A stretch of 64,000 bases of DNA from Litoreibacter janthinus (GCF_900111945.1 NZ_FOYO01000001.1:2797751-2861750), one strand, 5' to 3'. Shown: positions 37,051 to 45,264, counted from the first letter of the stretch. Made by a program: numbers and translations. Notes: generated from the sequence alone by a model not told the origin.

Positions 37051-38031
37051 ATGACCAATTCCCCCATTTCCCGCCAAGTTTACTTGGCTCTGCCAATCTT
37101 ATTTTCGTCTTTGATCGCGCCGATCGCGGCAAGCGCCCAAGGCTATCCGACATATGGTCGTGATCCGCGCGCCGAAGCGCTCGGTGCCATCGTCGGCTCC
37201 GATCTCAAGACTTTCCGTGACGCGATTGCTCAGCGGCGCGGCCAGACGGGCCAGCCTTCAGTGCGTCAGGACGACACCAGCCTAACAGGCTCAAGCAGCC
37301 CATCTTGGGGTGGCATCTCTTCTGCTTGGGCGTCGGTCGATACAAAACGTCTGAGCGGCACCTACTCGGGCAACTCGTCTAACCTTGTGTTCGGGGCGGA
37401 CGCCATCGTGGGCAATTCCCTGATTGTGGGGCTGATCGGCGGCTATAACCGCTCTTCCGTGGACCTCCCGAGCGGGCAGCGGGTAAAGGCTGACGGGTTT
37501 TCCGTGGGACCCTATTTTTCCGCCAGACTGTCAGACTCGCTCAGCCTCGATGGCTTCATCGGCTTCGGCAAGCCCGACTACAACATTGATGGCGGGCAAT
37601 TCTCCGGCGAGAAGACCTTTGGCAATCTGACTCTGACCGGCAGCATTCCATTACAACGCGCACAGCTATCCCCCTTCATCAGCGTCGCCTCAGTGCGTGA
37701 AAAGCTGCCCGCTTTTACCAGCGTGCTGCCAATCGTCCCCTATGGCGCAACCGAGATCAAAAGCTTCGTGGCCACGATCGGCACAAACGTGAACTACAAC
37801 CCGATCGACAAAGGCAATCTGACCTATCTGCCAACCGCAGGGTTCGAGATTGATTACGTCCGCAATGATGACGGATTTGGCAATGTCGACAGCTTCACCA
37901 CCCCGCGCCTGAGCGGCGGTGTGACGATCATCAGCGACACAGGCGCTTTGAACCTTGGCGCAAACATCGCGCGCACGTCCGAGGGGACAACCACCGTCGG
38001 CGCGAGTGCCGGCTACTATTTCCAGTTCTAA
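37051..38031 (+). CDS. Outer-membrane autotransporter-type beta-barrel protein
   Basis: A 326-residue exported protein. The signal peptide is cleaved after AASA-QG (about residue 30). Residues 30-80 are polar and Gln/Ser-rich, and from about 85 onward alternating strands (DAIVGNSLIVGLIGGYNRSS, GFSVGPYFSARLSDSLSL, PTAGFEIDYVRNDDG) form a barrel ending in an aromatic terminus, GYYFQF. The C-terminal Phe is required for BAM-mediated insertion. No large passenger is present, so it is a stand-alone barrel. An AAGG ribosome site precedes the ATG. Confidence 0.9.
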   Translation: MTNSPISRQVYLALPILFSSLIAPIAASAQGYPTYGRDPRAEALGAIVGSDLKTFRDAIAQRRGQTGQPSVRQDDTSLTGSSSPSWGGISSAWASVDTKRLSGTYSGNSSNLVFGADAIVGNSLIVGLIGGYNRSSVDLPSGQRVKADGFSVGPYFSARLSDSLSLDGFIGFGKPDYNIDGGQFSGEKTFGNLTLTGSIPLQRAQLSPFISVASVREKLPAFTSVLPIVPYGATEIKSFVATIGTNVNYNPIDKGNLTYLPTAGFEIDYVRNDDGFGNVDSFTTPRLSGGVTIISDTGALNLGANIARTSEGTTTVGASAGYYFQF

Positions 38032-38049
38032 GGTCTGACACGGTTAAAG

Positions 38050-38072
38050 GCGAAGCCTGCGGGCTTCGTCTC
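38050..38072 (+). terminator. Weak hairpin terminator after the barrel gene
   Basis: CGAAGCC and GGCTTCG form a 7-bp stem with a TGCG loop about 20 bp after the stop codon at 38031. The following TCTCCATC is only slightly T-rich, so termination may be partial. Confidence 0.45.
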
Positions 38073-38095
38073 CATCAGTTTGAAATGTCAGAGAA

Positions 38096-38110
38096 TGGTG
38101 CGGTCGGAGG
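38096..38110. repeat. Distal attachment-site repeat of the island
   Basis: TGGTGCGGTCGGAGG is an exact copy of the last 15 bases (on the minus strand) of the tRNA-Leu at 43684-43770. The bases immediately either side differ, so the repeat is exactly 15 bp. It is located 142 bp before the integrase remnant. Confidence 0.8.
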
Positions 38111-38252
38111 CATTGTAGTCCTATACCTTAGTGTTTCACGGTGCATCACCCAGCGCTATAACTTCATATTTTAAAGGAGTTTGTTGTATTAGGGTGCTCC
38201 ACGGGGCACCACCCTATACTATATGTAGAGGGTGGACCAGAAGGTGGGCTTT

Positions 38253-39130
38253 ATGACGAGAGCATTGAACAAGCTATCAGCGCAGACAGCCAAGACAGCT
38301 AAGGCGGGCAAATATTCCGATGGCGGCGGGCTATGGCTTGCGAAGAATGACGAGGGCGGCGTCGCGAAATGGGCTTGGGTGCCTATCCCAGTGTATCGTT
38401 GAAAGAAGCTCGGCTTAATGCTGAAAAATGGCGTGGAGTTGTCAGGCAGGGCCAAGACCCGATCAAGCTACGAGACAAGCAGAACCGAGACGCGGCCCGC
38501 GACATGCACCTGTTGCAAGACGTGGCGCTTGATGCCTTTGAAAGCCGCAAGGCAGAACTGAAAGGTGATGGCAAAGCGGGTCGTTGGTTCTCCCCCTTGC
38601 AACTTCACGTCCTCCCAAAGCTGGGAAAGGTACCCGTTTCAGACATAGACCAACGCGACATCCGGGATACCCTCGCGCCGATCTGGCACACGAAAGCGGA
38701 TACCGCCAAAAAGGCGATGGACCGTTTGGGCATATGCCTACGTCACGCGGCGGCGCTGGGCTTGGACGTTGATATGCAAGCCACTGACAAGGCCAAGGCC
38801 TTGCTGGGTAAACAGCGCCACACCGTTAAGCACATTCCCTCTTTGCATTGGCGCGACGTACCGACGTTTTATCAATCGCTCTCGGAGGGAACGGTGACAG
38901 AGCTGGCCTTGCGCTTGCTTACGGCAAAGAGCACACGGCAACGATGCAAGTGCCCCTCTAAGCGAGGATGGAACGTTTGCCGCCTGCATGGCGCTGAAGG
39001 TGGCGCGCCGTTTGGTACTGCGCATCCCAACTACCGGCACGGGATGCGTACAAAAGAGATGGAAAACGTTCGTCGTTTGACGTCGCTTCTTGGCAGGAAA
39101 GTGCGAGACACTATTGAAGTTGTAACGTGA
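38253..39130 (+). pseudogene. Tyrosine integrase pseudogene (DUF4102/P4-type) fused to a phage-like fragment
   Basis: The ATG at 38253, after an AAGGTGG ribosome site, encodes ALNKLSAQTAKTAKAGKYSDGGGLWL, the classic start of P4-type integrases, but runs to a stop at about 38403. The continuation resumes in another frame from 38369 (MGLGAYPSVSLKEARLNAEK), so about ten codons between AKW and MGLGAYP have been deleted. The arm and core-binding domains follow up to ALRLL near 38930. There the catalytic domain with its R-H-R-Y residues is replaced by about 67 residues with CKCPSKRGWNVCRLHGAEGG and AHPNYRHGMRTKE, a short phage-associated motif. The gene cannot be an active integrase. Confidence 0.85.
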
Positions 39131-39391
39131 AACTCTGGACGTGCAACGAAAGCCCGCTTCGAACCCACTTTACGGAATTTTCGCCTCCCAGTGAATTTCG
39201 GGCATCGGAAAGTCTAGGAAGCAACCCATAAAAATCGGCCTGAACCGGACCTATAATCAAGCTCAAGCCGGTCGTGGTGCGACAACGATCTAAGCCTCGA
39301 CACTCGCAAGTTGAGGTAGCAGTTAGCAAACCTCAACCCCACTTCATGGAGCTCCCTTGACACTTCCAGCCAGTGGAAGCGCGTCACGGGT

Positions 39392-39895
39392 TTATAATTC
39401 TGATTTACTGTCTTTCGGTTCGCCATGCGAAATGTAGACTTCATCGGCGACAAAAGTAATGAGTTGATAGCGTGAACCGAGGCCCGATTTCTGGTAGATT
39501 TTACCAAGCTGAGATTTCACTGTCGCAACCGCGCAGCCCCGCATGTCAGCGATCTCGCTATTGGAAAACCCCTTGGCCACAAAAATAGCGACGTCAGCTT
39601 CTGCCCGTGACAGACCCCACTTGAGTGCGTTGCGTAAAATGACTGCCGTTTTCTCCTCTGGTTCTTCTACTCTAGGCGCTAATCGCTGCTTGAAATGATT
39701 GTCTGAGTAGGCCTTGGACAAAGCGAAGCTGACGCACGCTACGACTCCTGATAGCCCGAAGAACAGAGCAAAAAGCCCGAATACTCTCGTTAGGCCAATC
39801 GCGGCTAACGGGAAAACAAAGTACAAGACGCTAAAAGTTCCAACAATCCCAACTACTGTCACCAATACTATCCCTGAAAACCAGATACGTAGCAT
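39392..39895 (-). CDS. Membrane-anchored LuxR-type regulator A
   Basis: A 167-residue protein with two N-terminal membrane helices (about 5-30 and 35-60) and a C-terminal LuxR/FixJ-type helix-turn-helix: WGLSRAEADVAIFVAKGFSN, SEIADMRGCAVATVKSQLGK, IYQKSGLGSRYQLITFV. It has no receiver or autoinducer domain. It closely matches the regulator at 42385 in both design and HTH sequence. It is divergent from the secreted-protein gene at 40290 across 394 bp. DNA binding by a membrane-held LuxR domain is inferred. Confidence 0.85.
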   Translation of the reverse strand: MLRIWFSGIVLVTVVGIVGTFSVLYFVFPLAAIGLTRVFGLFALFFGLSGVVACVSFALSKAYSDNHFKQRLAPRVEEPEEKTAVILRNALKWGLSRAEADVAIFVAKGFSNSEIADMRGCAVATVKSQLGKIYQKSGLGSRYQLITFVADEVYISHGEPKDSKSEL

Positions 39896-40289
39896 GAGTA
39901 TGTTGACCTCAAATATTATCAGTAAGGCCTAATCTTCGACGCGATAGCGGTCAAACGATCAAGCTGCGCACCTTTTCTTCGCCATCGCTAAGAAAAGGTA
40001 ATGCATTTCCAAACTTCTTGGTTTTCACAAACGAGTCGCATCTTTGAAAAAGTGTGTCGAAACTTGTGAGTTCCGCACTGTATGTCGAAACCATCTAAGC
40101 AATCAACAATTTATCAAACAGTTTTGCAAGTCCTTCGGCCGCTAAGATGATGGCATCAAAGGACTTTAAACCGATAGTTTACCAACCAGTCAAAAAGCTC
40201 AAATTTTTGCCGTATTTACACCAAATCATGGCCTCCATTCTCTGGGTTCATGGAGTCGCAGATAGAATTAGAAAAAACAGGAGATTGTC
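39896..40289. promoter_or_regulatory. Divergent promoter region between regulator A and secreted protein A
   Basis: A 394-bp AT-rich gap with no supported gene. The nine bases TGTCGAAAC occur twice, at 40055-40063 and 40083-40091, 28 bp apart; this could be a regulator-binding direct repeat. An AGGAG ribosome site stands 6 bases before the ATG at 40290. Nothing else was found here. Confidence 0.45.
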
Positions 40290-40955
40290 ATGTTTCATTT
40301 GAAGAACACCAAGTCGCTGGCCGTGACGCTAGCCCTGCTCGCATCGCCAGCAGCCGCAATCGATTTAGGAGGCGGCGGTGGATTGGGCGGCGCTGTTGGT
40401 GGTGTTTCTGGTGGCGTTACGGAAACTGCCAGCGCAAGCGTCGGCGGCGTAGGCAGCGCAACAGAGTCGGTTTCTGGCAGCTTAGGTGGCAGCGATAGTG
40501 TTGCCAGCGTTAGCGAAACTGGCAATGTCAGTTTAGGAGGCGGGACTGTCGCAACCGAAACCGTAAATGCAACAATCGGCAACGGCACGACCCCCACAAA
40601 TGTGACGGCGGAAGTGTGCGTTGGAAGCGCTTCATGTTCGCAACAGGCAACTTCTCAAGCACCAGTGGCCCGCTTGGCAACACGCGCAGCTAGCGGTGGG
40701 CAAGCCAAGAAATTGGTGAGGTTGGTTGCTAGCGACCTCGTCGGTATGGAAGTGGTCGCACGAGGCAACAAGGCTGTCGGTGTCGTCAAGGCTGTAAATT
40801 CCTTTGATAAGCGTTACGTCGACATTACAATTGCGCTCGATGCTGGGTTGTTCGACGAAGTGGCTGAGATCCGGATGAAGCTCCCGATGTCCAACGTGAG
40901 TTCAAGTGGGATAAGCTTGAATACCAGCGTAAGAAAAATCCGAAGATCGCTGTGA
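40290..40955 (+). CDS. Secreted Gly/Ser-rich protein A with a PRC-barrel-like C-terminus
   Basis: A 221-residue protein I cannot place in a named family. The signal peptide (KSLAVTLALLASPAAA) is cleaved before IDLGGGGG at about residue 24. Residues 25-115 are low-complexity Gly, Ser, Val and Thr repeats (GGVGSATESVSGSLGGS). One Cys pair (CVGSASC) follows. Residues 145-200 (SDLVGMEVVARGNKAVGVVK, then DITIALDAGLF) resemble a PRC-barrel. It is divergent from regulator A and followed by a strong terminator. An extracellular or cell-surface role is inferred. Confidence 0.8.
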   Translation: MFHLKNTKSLAVTLALLASPAAAIDLGGGGGLGGAVGGVSGGVTETASASVGGVGSATESVSGSLGGSDSVASVSETGNVSLGGGTVATETVNATIGNGTTPTNVTAEVCVGSASCSQQATSQAPVARLATRAASGGQAKKLVRLVASDLVGMEVVARGNKAVGVVKAVNSFDKRYVDITIALDAGLFDEVAEIRMKLPMSNVSSSGISLNTSVRKIRRSL

Positions 40956-40987
40956 TTGGATTTGAAGACTAGCAGCTACACTTTTTG

Positions 40988-41026
40988 AAGCTGACCGGAT
41001 GGAACAACCGTCTGGTCAGCTTTTCC
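40988..41026 (+). terminator. Rho-independent terminator of secreted protein A gene
   Basis: AAGCTGACCGGA pairs with TCTGGTCAGCTT (12 bp with one G-U pair) around an 11-base loop, followed by TTCCCATTT. It begins 33 bp after the stop codon at 40955. A short open frame across the hairpin is disregarded for this reason. Confidence 0.8.
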
Positions 41027-41184
41027 CATTTGACAGTAACCTTGGGCAAGCGGACACCGTAGGCTCAGCGCGTGTTTGGTCACCCAGTGTTCTTTCGAAT
41101 ACCTCCCCAGAACTGGCTTCAAAATCGCGATACCTGATTGCCGGCCTGGACAGTGTTCATGATCAATCTGAAATCAGACAAAAA

Positions 41185-41451
41185 TCATGATAGCTGGTTC
41201 GGCACCGGGTTACGGGCATCGATATTCGATTTTAGTGCCGCTAAACGACCGCGACGCATGACTTTGTCGAAGTTCCGGTAGGAAGGTTGAGTGGCGACCA
41301 GCCCAAGTCGACGTCTATCGGCAGGCCTTACCAAGGCATGCGCCGCAAGGTCTTTTGCGAATAGGCTGATAACCTCAGTCTTACTTAGAGTGGGGCCAGT
41401 GATGCCAATTGGCGTGCTATCATCAAGTTCGTTGTAACGGTCATGGTACAT
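41185..41451 (-). CDS. Small unknown protein of the island
   Basis: An 88-residue protein of unknown family. It is soluble and mixed-charge, with a polar N-terminus (MYHDRYNELDDSTPIG) and a basic C-terminal half (RPADRRRLGL, MRRGRLAALK). A GAGGAA ribosome site precedes the ATG by about 7 bases, which supports expression; no other frame competes. It lies between the two secreted-protein genes, reading leftward. Confidence 0.5.
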   Translation of the reverse strand: MYHDRYNELDDSTPIGITGPTLSKTEVISLFAKDLAAHALVRPADRRRLGLVATQPSYRNFDKVMRRGRLAALKSNIDARNPVPNQLS

Positions 41452-41795
41452 GATGGTTCCTCACGGTAACTCAGAATTTAACGCGCGGCCGCAGCGGCCA
41501 GCTGAGTTAATCGTTGAACAAATCTCCCGTTCGTAACACGCCCTCGAGGGTGGAAAATCAGCGTTTCCACCCAAAGGAGGATGATCTTTAGATCTCTCTA
41601 ATCCAGCCCTGTGAAGATCTGATCCAGTCCACCTTTGGGCCTTAGCTATCGTTCAAAAACCTGGCATCATACGTTGGTAGTAGAATGCGAGTAGCTACCC
41701 AAGGGTGGATTCATCTAAAGCATAAATTACGTCAGATTACGGTCACATCTCTGCCTGAAAGGGTGGCTACTCATGTTCCTTGAAAGGTAGCAATT
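41452..41795 (+). promoter_or_regulatory. Structured leader region before secreted protein B
   Basis: No gene is seen in this 344-bp gap, but three nested inverted repeats are. GGGTGGAAA/TTTCCACCC at 41548-41556 and 41564-41572 is a perfect 9-bp stem with a 7-base loop. CCCAAAGG (41570-41577) and CCTTTGGG (41632-41639) can pair across 54 bases. GAGTAGCTACCC (41689-41700) and GGGTGGCTACTC (41761-41772) match at 11 of 12 positions and close a loop ending 24 bases before the start codon. This looks like an RNA leader or a small RNA gene, but no known class is recognised. Confidence 0.5.
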
Positions 41796-42311
41796 ATGAT
41801 AGCATTCAACTCTCGGTGCATTGCAGTGCTTGGTACGGCCCTTGCTGTGAGTATCTCTGGGGCCTCGGTCGCCCAATCGCAAAGCCTTGACGCTATTGGA
41901 TCGCAGGTGGTCAGGACTGAGGTCGCTGGCAAAAGCTACCAACATACAGTTCAGAAACTGCGCAGTGAGGGTTTTAAGATCGTCTCTGTCAAAAAATCCT
42001 TGCTCGGTCGCATCCGGGTATTGGCTCTCAAAAACAACAACCTACGCGAGATCATCATCAGCCGTTCTACGGGAGAGATTAAACGAGACGCTATTATCTC
42101 TAGTAGCGGTTCGACCCAAGTAGAAGAGAGCCAGACCAACTCTAGTTCGTCTTCTTCTGGAGCAAGCTTGAATTCTGAAGTTTCGGTAGGTGTTGGTAAC
42201 GGTATTGGAGCCTCTGTCGGCACTTCGGGGGGCCTTACCGGGACAGCAGGCGGTGTTGTCGGAAATGTCGGTGGCGCAATCGAGAGCGCTATTGATGGGC
42301 TTGGGCTCTGA
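41796..42311 (+). CDS. Secreted Gly/Ser-rich protein B with a PepSY-like segment
   Basis: A 171-residue protein with a signal peptide cleaved after GASVA-QS (about residue 27). Residues 35-100 (TVQKLRSEGFKIVSVKKSLL, IRVLALKNNNLREIIISRST) are a PepSY-like alpha/beta unit. A serine run (SSSSSS, about 116-121) leads to a C-terminal Gly-rich tail (GGLTGTAGGVVGNVGGAIES). It recalls protein A (40290) in composition, with the low-complexity part at the other end. It lies 73 bp upstream of regulator B on the same strand, so the two are probably co-transcribed. Confidence 0.8.
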   Translation: MIAFNSRCIAVLGTALAVSISGASVAQSQSLDAIGSQVVRTEVAGKSYQHTVQKLRSEGFKIVSVKKSLLGRIRVLALKNNNLREIIISRSTGEIKRDAIISSSGSTQVEESQTNSSSSSSGASLNSEVSVGVGNGIGASVGTSGGLTGTAGGVVGNVGGAIESAIDGLGL

Positions 42312-42384
42312 AATCTAACGAAAGAGTATGAGTTTCATGCCGGTTATTTTGTCAAATCGTTGAGTTGTAAAGGTAGGAAGGCAT

Positions 42385-42954
42385 ATGAGCTTGAACAATG
42401 TACGACCCTCTCTGCTTTTCATTTATGTCGCACTGATTTTTCAATCAGTCAGCGCTTTGTTCTTTCTTGGTGAGCTCTGGGGAGAAGTCCTTGGGTTGAG
42501 GTCGCGGCCTTTGCCGTGGAACATCCAGGAAATTATCCAAATATCGGCTAGTGTCGGACTGATCACGGGAGTTGTTGTAACCTCTGTCTTTCTACGTCGT
42601 AGCCAACAGCGTATTTCGGCACTCGACCAGCAGATTGCGAATGTATCAGGCAACTATCGCGCCTACTTGGAGACGCAGTTTATCAACTGGGGTCTTTCAG
42701 ACTCTGAGCGCGAGATCGCAATTTTTGCAATGAAGGGCTTTTCGAATTCCGAGATCGCAGATCTGCGCGGCACATCGGCCTCCACGGTCAAAAGCCAAAT
42801 GACTGCGATTTATCGCAAATCGAACTTCATGAACCGTCAACAGATCATTTCATTTCTCGTCGAAGAGTTGCTGGCGGGTGTCACGGTTGAAGAAAAGAAA
42901 ACCAATGCAGCTGAGCTACCCCCCATTAGTTGGACGGTATCTGGCGTAAATTAA
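42385..42954 (+). CDS. Membrane-anchored LuxR-type regulator B
   Basis: A 189-residue protein with two membrane helices (about 8-30 and 50-70), a short coiled linker (RRSQQRISALDQQIANVSGN) and a C-terminal LuxR helix-turn-helix: WGLSDSEREIAIFAMKGFSN, SEIADLRGTSASTVKSQMTA, IYRKSNFMNRQQIISFL. It shares WGLS, KGFSNSEIAD, RG, TVKSQ and IY.KS with regulator A, so the two are paralogues. A GGAAGG ribosome site precedes the ATG. It follows secreted protein B. Confidence 0.87.
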   Translation: MSLNNVRPSLLFIYVALIFQSVSALFFLGELWGEVLGLRSRPLPWNIQEIIQISASVGLITGVVVTSVFLRRSQQRISALDQQIANVSGNYRAYLETQFINWGLSDSEREIAIFAMKGFSNSEIADLRGTSASTVKSQMTAIYRKSNFMNRQQIISFLVEELLAGVTVEEKKTNAAELPPISWTVSGVN

Positions 42955-43001
42955 GCTACTCTTTGCACCTGCTGATCGGGGCTGGTTGTTTCGTTTCTCT
43001 G

Positions 43002-43496
43002 TCAATCGAACACGGCAGGTGGTTGACTGCCAAAGGCAGATAGCGGTCGCTTGTGATTATCAAACTCGATCCACTTTCTGACGCCAGCTTTAGCTTTTGG
43101 CCTGATCTGCCAAGCATGCAGATAGTCGCACTCGCATTTCAAAGACCGCCACAGTCGCTCGACAAAGATGTTGTCAAGAAAGAGCCCCTTCTCGTTTCGC
43201 CAAATCCACGTGCCAATCCTCTTCACTGGACGACGAACGGACAAGATTTCTAGCTCTGACGCTGACGGGATTGTACAAACGACATTGAGGTATTCACCTG
43301 TTCTGCATTGGGAATAGGGGAATGGTGGCAAATGCACTTGGTGGTCACGCCCAACCACCTGAACCAAGTCGCCCGCCCAAAAAATGACAGTTCGGCGGCA
43401 TAGGTTGCACCGGACCGCGAGCAATCGGTTCGGGTTCGCCGCTTCTCGCATTCGGTGATTTCGGAGTGGGTTAGCTGATGGGCGCGCTGCTGGCAT
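43002..43496 (-). pseudogene. Zinc-ribbon-like gene fused to an IS3-family transposase remnant
   Basis: The minus-strand frame is a chimera. Its first half (RLLAVRCNLCRRTVIFWAGD, HHQ-type stretch, RTGEYLNVVC, LSVRRPVKRIGTWIWRNEKG) looks like a small CxxC zinc-ribbon protein seen in this bacterial family. After WRNEKG (about 43180) it becomes FLDNIFVERLWRSLKCECDY with WIEFDNHKRPLSAFGSQPPA, the C-terminal end of an IS3-type orfB transposase including its final catalytic-domain part. The upstream two thirds of the transposase and its inverted repeats are gone. Neither half is likely functional. Confidence 0.65.
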
Positions 43497-43683
43497 AGCT
43501 CAAAATAGAACATTGCAAGAACATCCTGCAAAGCACTTCTGAGATCAGGCATAACCCTCAGAGCGCGCTTACCACGCTTCAATTGGCACCCCCAAAATTT
43601 CAACTGATTGGAGCTAAAAGGGTGGCCTAGGCTAAAGTAAATCCGCTCAATTCATTGAATTAAATTAATAACTTTGGAAGATT

Positions 43684-43698
43684 TGGTGCGGTCGGAGG
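43684..43698. repeat. tRNA-proximal attachment-site repeat
   Basis: This is the tRNA-side copy of the 15-bp repeat TGGTGCGGTCGGAGG also found at 38096-38110. It covers the CCA end and acceptor arm of tRNA-Leu(GAG), so insertion restored the tRNA intact. Confidence 0.8.
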
Positions 43699-43770
43699 GA
43701 CTCGAACCCTCACTCTTGTTACAGAACAGCGACCTCAACGCTGCGCGTCTACCAATTCCGCCACGACCGC
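43684..43770 (-). tRNA. tRNA-Leu (GAG)
   Basis: On the minus strand the gene starts GCGGTCGTGGCGGAATTGG and ends with GGTTCGAGTCC, the acceptor CGACCGC, discriminator A and an encoded CCA. The anticodon stem CAGCG/CGCTG frames the loop TTGAGGT, giving GAG for CUC/CUU codons. The long variable arm is of the leucine kind. Its 3' end is the attachment site of the island to its left. Confidence 0.97.
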
Positions 43771-43842
43771 AAAATCATAGGGATGTGGGCGGCGTTCTAG
43801 CCTGCCCCCCCGCCCTTGTGAAGCGCAAAAACGCATGGATTG

Positions 43843-43874
43843 AAAAAGGCCGGAGATGGTGTCCATCTCCGGCC
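43843..43874 (-). terminator. Rho-independent terminator of the peptidoglycan-binding protein gene
   Basis: GGCCGGAGATGG and CCATCTCCGGCC form a perfect 12-bp stem with a 3-base loop, starting 25 bp after the stop at 43900. On the minus strand the stem is followed by TTTTT, giving a textbook terminator. Confidence 0.93.
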
Positions 43875-43899
43875 TTCAATTTGTTGCGTGTCGGGTCGC

Positions 43900-45264
43900 T
43901 TATGGCTCGACCTTAAAGATTGGCAGGGCCGATGCGGGCTGCACCTGCGGAACGATTGCCGCGTTGCTTCCCAGCGAGAAGGACGCCTTGCGCAAAAGCG
44001 CGTTACGCTCTGGCTGACCGGGTGCGAAGACCGGTGTTGCGCCGTTCTCGATTGCCGTGAGACCCATGTCGTACCATGCCAGCGCCAGATCGGTCCGCTT
44101 GGACACGCCAAACCCTTGCGCCAAATGGTGGCCCATGAGCTCGGCATAGACCTGCTCACCCAGCACCGCCAAGAGCAAGGCAGAGCCGACGGCCACATCC
44201 ATGTTATCCGTGCGATACCCGACCGAGAGGCAGATCTTTGCAGTGCCAGCCAGTTGGACCGGCGACATGCCTGTGCCCAAAACGAAGCCGGAAACGTCTT
44301 GCAACACGGCGGTGTGCGGTTTCAGTGACATGGCGGCGACATGCTCTTTCAAAGCAGGGCCGAAGCCTTCACATTGCTGCGCGATCTGCGCCGGTGTGAA
44401 GCCTTGGATTTTCGATGCCAGTTGCTCGCCTTCGGCGATGGCGTAGGTCCGCGCAAGGCAGAATTGCTCATTCAGGGCCAGATTGCTGTCCACCATGGTC
44501 TCAGTGGTCATGAAGCCGCCATTCGTCGACGTCAGCAACGACACCTGATTGCAGTGCGAGGCCAAAGAGACGTCAGCGGTCTGCGCCATGAAGCTTGGAA
44601 GCGAGCCCGTCTGCGGTGTGCCCAATGCAGCCGCCCCGGCTCCGGCCAAGGCCGTCACAGTGGTAGTTGTCGTGGTCGTTCCGCCAAGAACCTGAGGCTG
44701 CAAAACTTGCGGCTGCGGTGCCACGACAACGGTCGTTGCAGGCGCAGATGCCACGGCACCAGCCGTGGCGACGCCAGCGGCCTCGTTCCGGTAGCGGGTC
44801 AGAAGACCGCGTGGACCAGTTGGGCTGGCCGCGATCAGCTGACTTGTGGCCGCTCCGCCAGCAAGTGCGCGGTTATAGCTTTGCAGTAAGAAGTTCTTTT
44901 CGTAATCCGTTAGCTGCCCCGTGGCAGGATAGCCCATATGGGCCTGATAGTTGGAAATGGCAGCCCGCGAATTGCGCCCCAAAACGCCATCTGGCGTACC
45001 AGCCGGGAAACCGAAGTAGTTCAAAGAGGTCTGGATTTCACGGCGCTCTTGCCGGATGTAAGACGGCACAGCCGCTTTTTTCGGGGTGTAAGTTCTTTTC
45101 CGCACAACGCGTTTTTGTTTGCCTGCGTTCCGAACAATTGCGGAACCGACAACGCCCGCCACGATACCCGCAGCGAAGTCTCCACTATCTGCCGAAACAC
45201 GAGTCGCTGGAACGGTCAGCATTGCCGCCGCAGCACAAGCCATTGTAATATTTTTAAAAAACAT
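43900..45264 (-). CDS. Exported protein with a peptidoglycan-binding domain
   Basis: A 454-residue secreted protein. The ATG at 45264 ([14 protein letters not shown]) is chosen over 45273 because AAGGA lies 8 bases before it. A signal peptide (about 1-25) is followed by a basic region ([13 protein letters not shown]) and a PG_binding_1 domain around residues 75-125 ([20 protein letters not shown], then [20 protein letters not shown]). The middle is Thr/Ala/Val-rich, and the C-terminal 230 residues are helical with conserved Cys, of unknown function. It probably acts in the periplasm on the cell wall. Confidence 0.87.
   Translation of the reverse strand: MFFKNITMACAAAAMLTVPATRVSADSGDFAAGIVAGVVGSAIVRNAGKQKRVVRKRTYTPKKAAVPSYIRQERREIQTSLNYFGFPAGTPDGVLGRNSRAAISNYQAHMGYPATGQLTDYEKNFLLQSYNRALAGGAATSQLIAASPTGPRGLLTRYRNEAAGVATAGAVASAPATTVVVAPQPQVLQPQVLGGTTTTTTTVTALAGAGAAALGTPQTGSLPSFMAQTADVSLASHCNQVSLLTSTNGGFMTTETMVDSNLALNEQFCLARTYAIAEGEQLASKIQGFTPAQIAQQCEGFGPALKEHVAAMSLKPHTAVLQDVSGFVLGTGMSPVQLAGTAKICLSVGYRTDNMDVAVGSALLLAVLGEQVYAELMGHHLAQGFGVSKRTDLALAWYDMGLTAIENGATPVFAPGQPERNALLRKASFSLGSNAAIVPQVQPASALPIFKVEP

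Larger units (their letters stand above)
38096..43698. mobile_element. Decayed genomic island at tRNA-Leu(GAG)
   Basis: The 5.6-kb region is bounded by a perfect 15-bp direct repeat, TGGTGCGGTCGGAGG, at 38096-38110 and at 43684-43698. The right copy is the 3' end of tRNA-Leu(GAG) including its CCA, and the island lies downstream of that 3' end, the geometry left by tyrosine integrases. Inside are a broken integrase gene, two regulator/secreted-protein pairs, an unknown small gene and a transposase scrap. The interior looks AT-richer than the flanks. The island can no longer move by itself because its integrase lacks a catalytic domain. Confidence 0.8.

Noticed and set aside
38111..38252. GGTGC/GCACC hairpin just before the integrase remnant as a riboswitch
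   Set aside because: The stem is short (about 5-6 bp) and isolated; no structure of a known class could be built.
39131..39391. Possible gene remnant between the integrase pseudogene and regulator A
   Set aside because: Short frames only, no recognisable domain or ribosome site; treated as non-coding island debris.
40055..40091. The pair of TGTCGAAAC repeats as a CRISPR or iteron array
   Set aside because: Only two copies, 28 bp apart, without further repeats; at most a regulator site.
40999..41190. A 63-residue plus-strand frame in the island
   Set aside because: It begins inside the terminator hairpin of secreted protein A and has no ribosome site.
43250..43603. A 117-residue minus-strand frame overlapping the zinc-ribbon/transposase chimera
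   Set aside because: Another frame of the same stretch contains recognisable protein patterns; this one has none.
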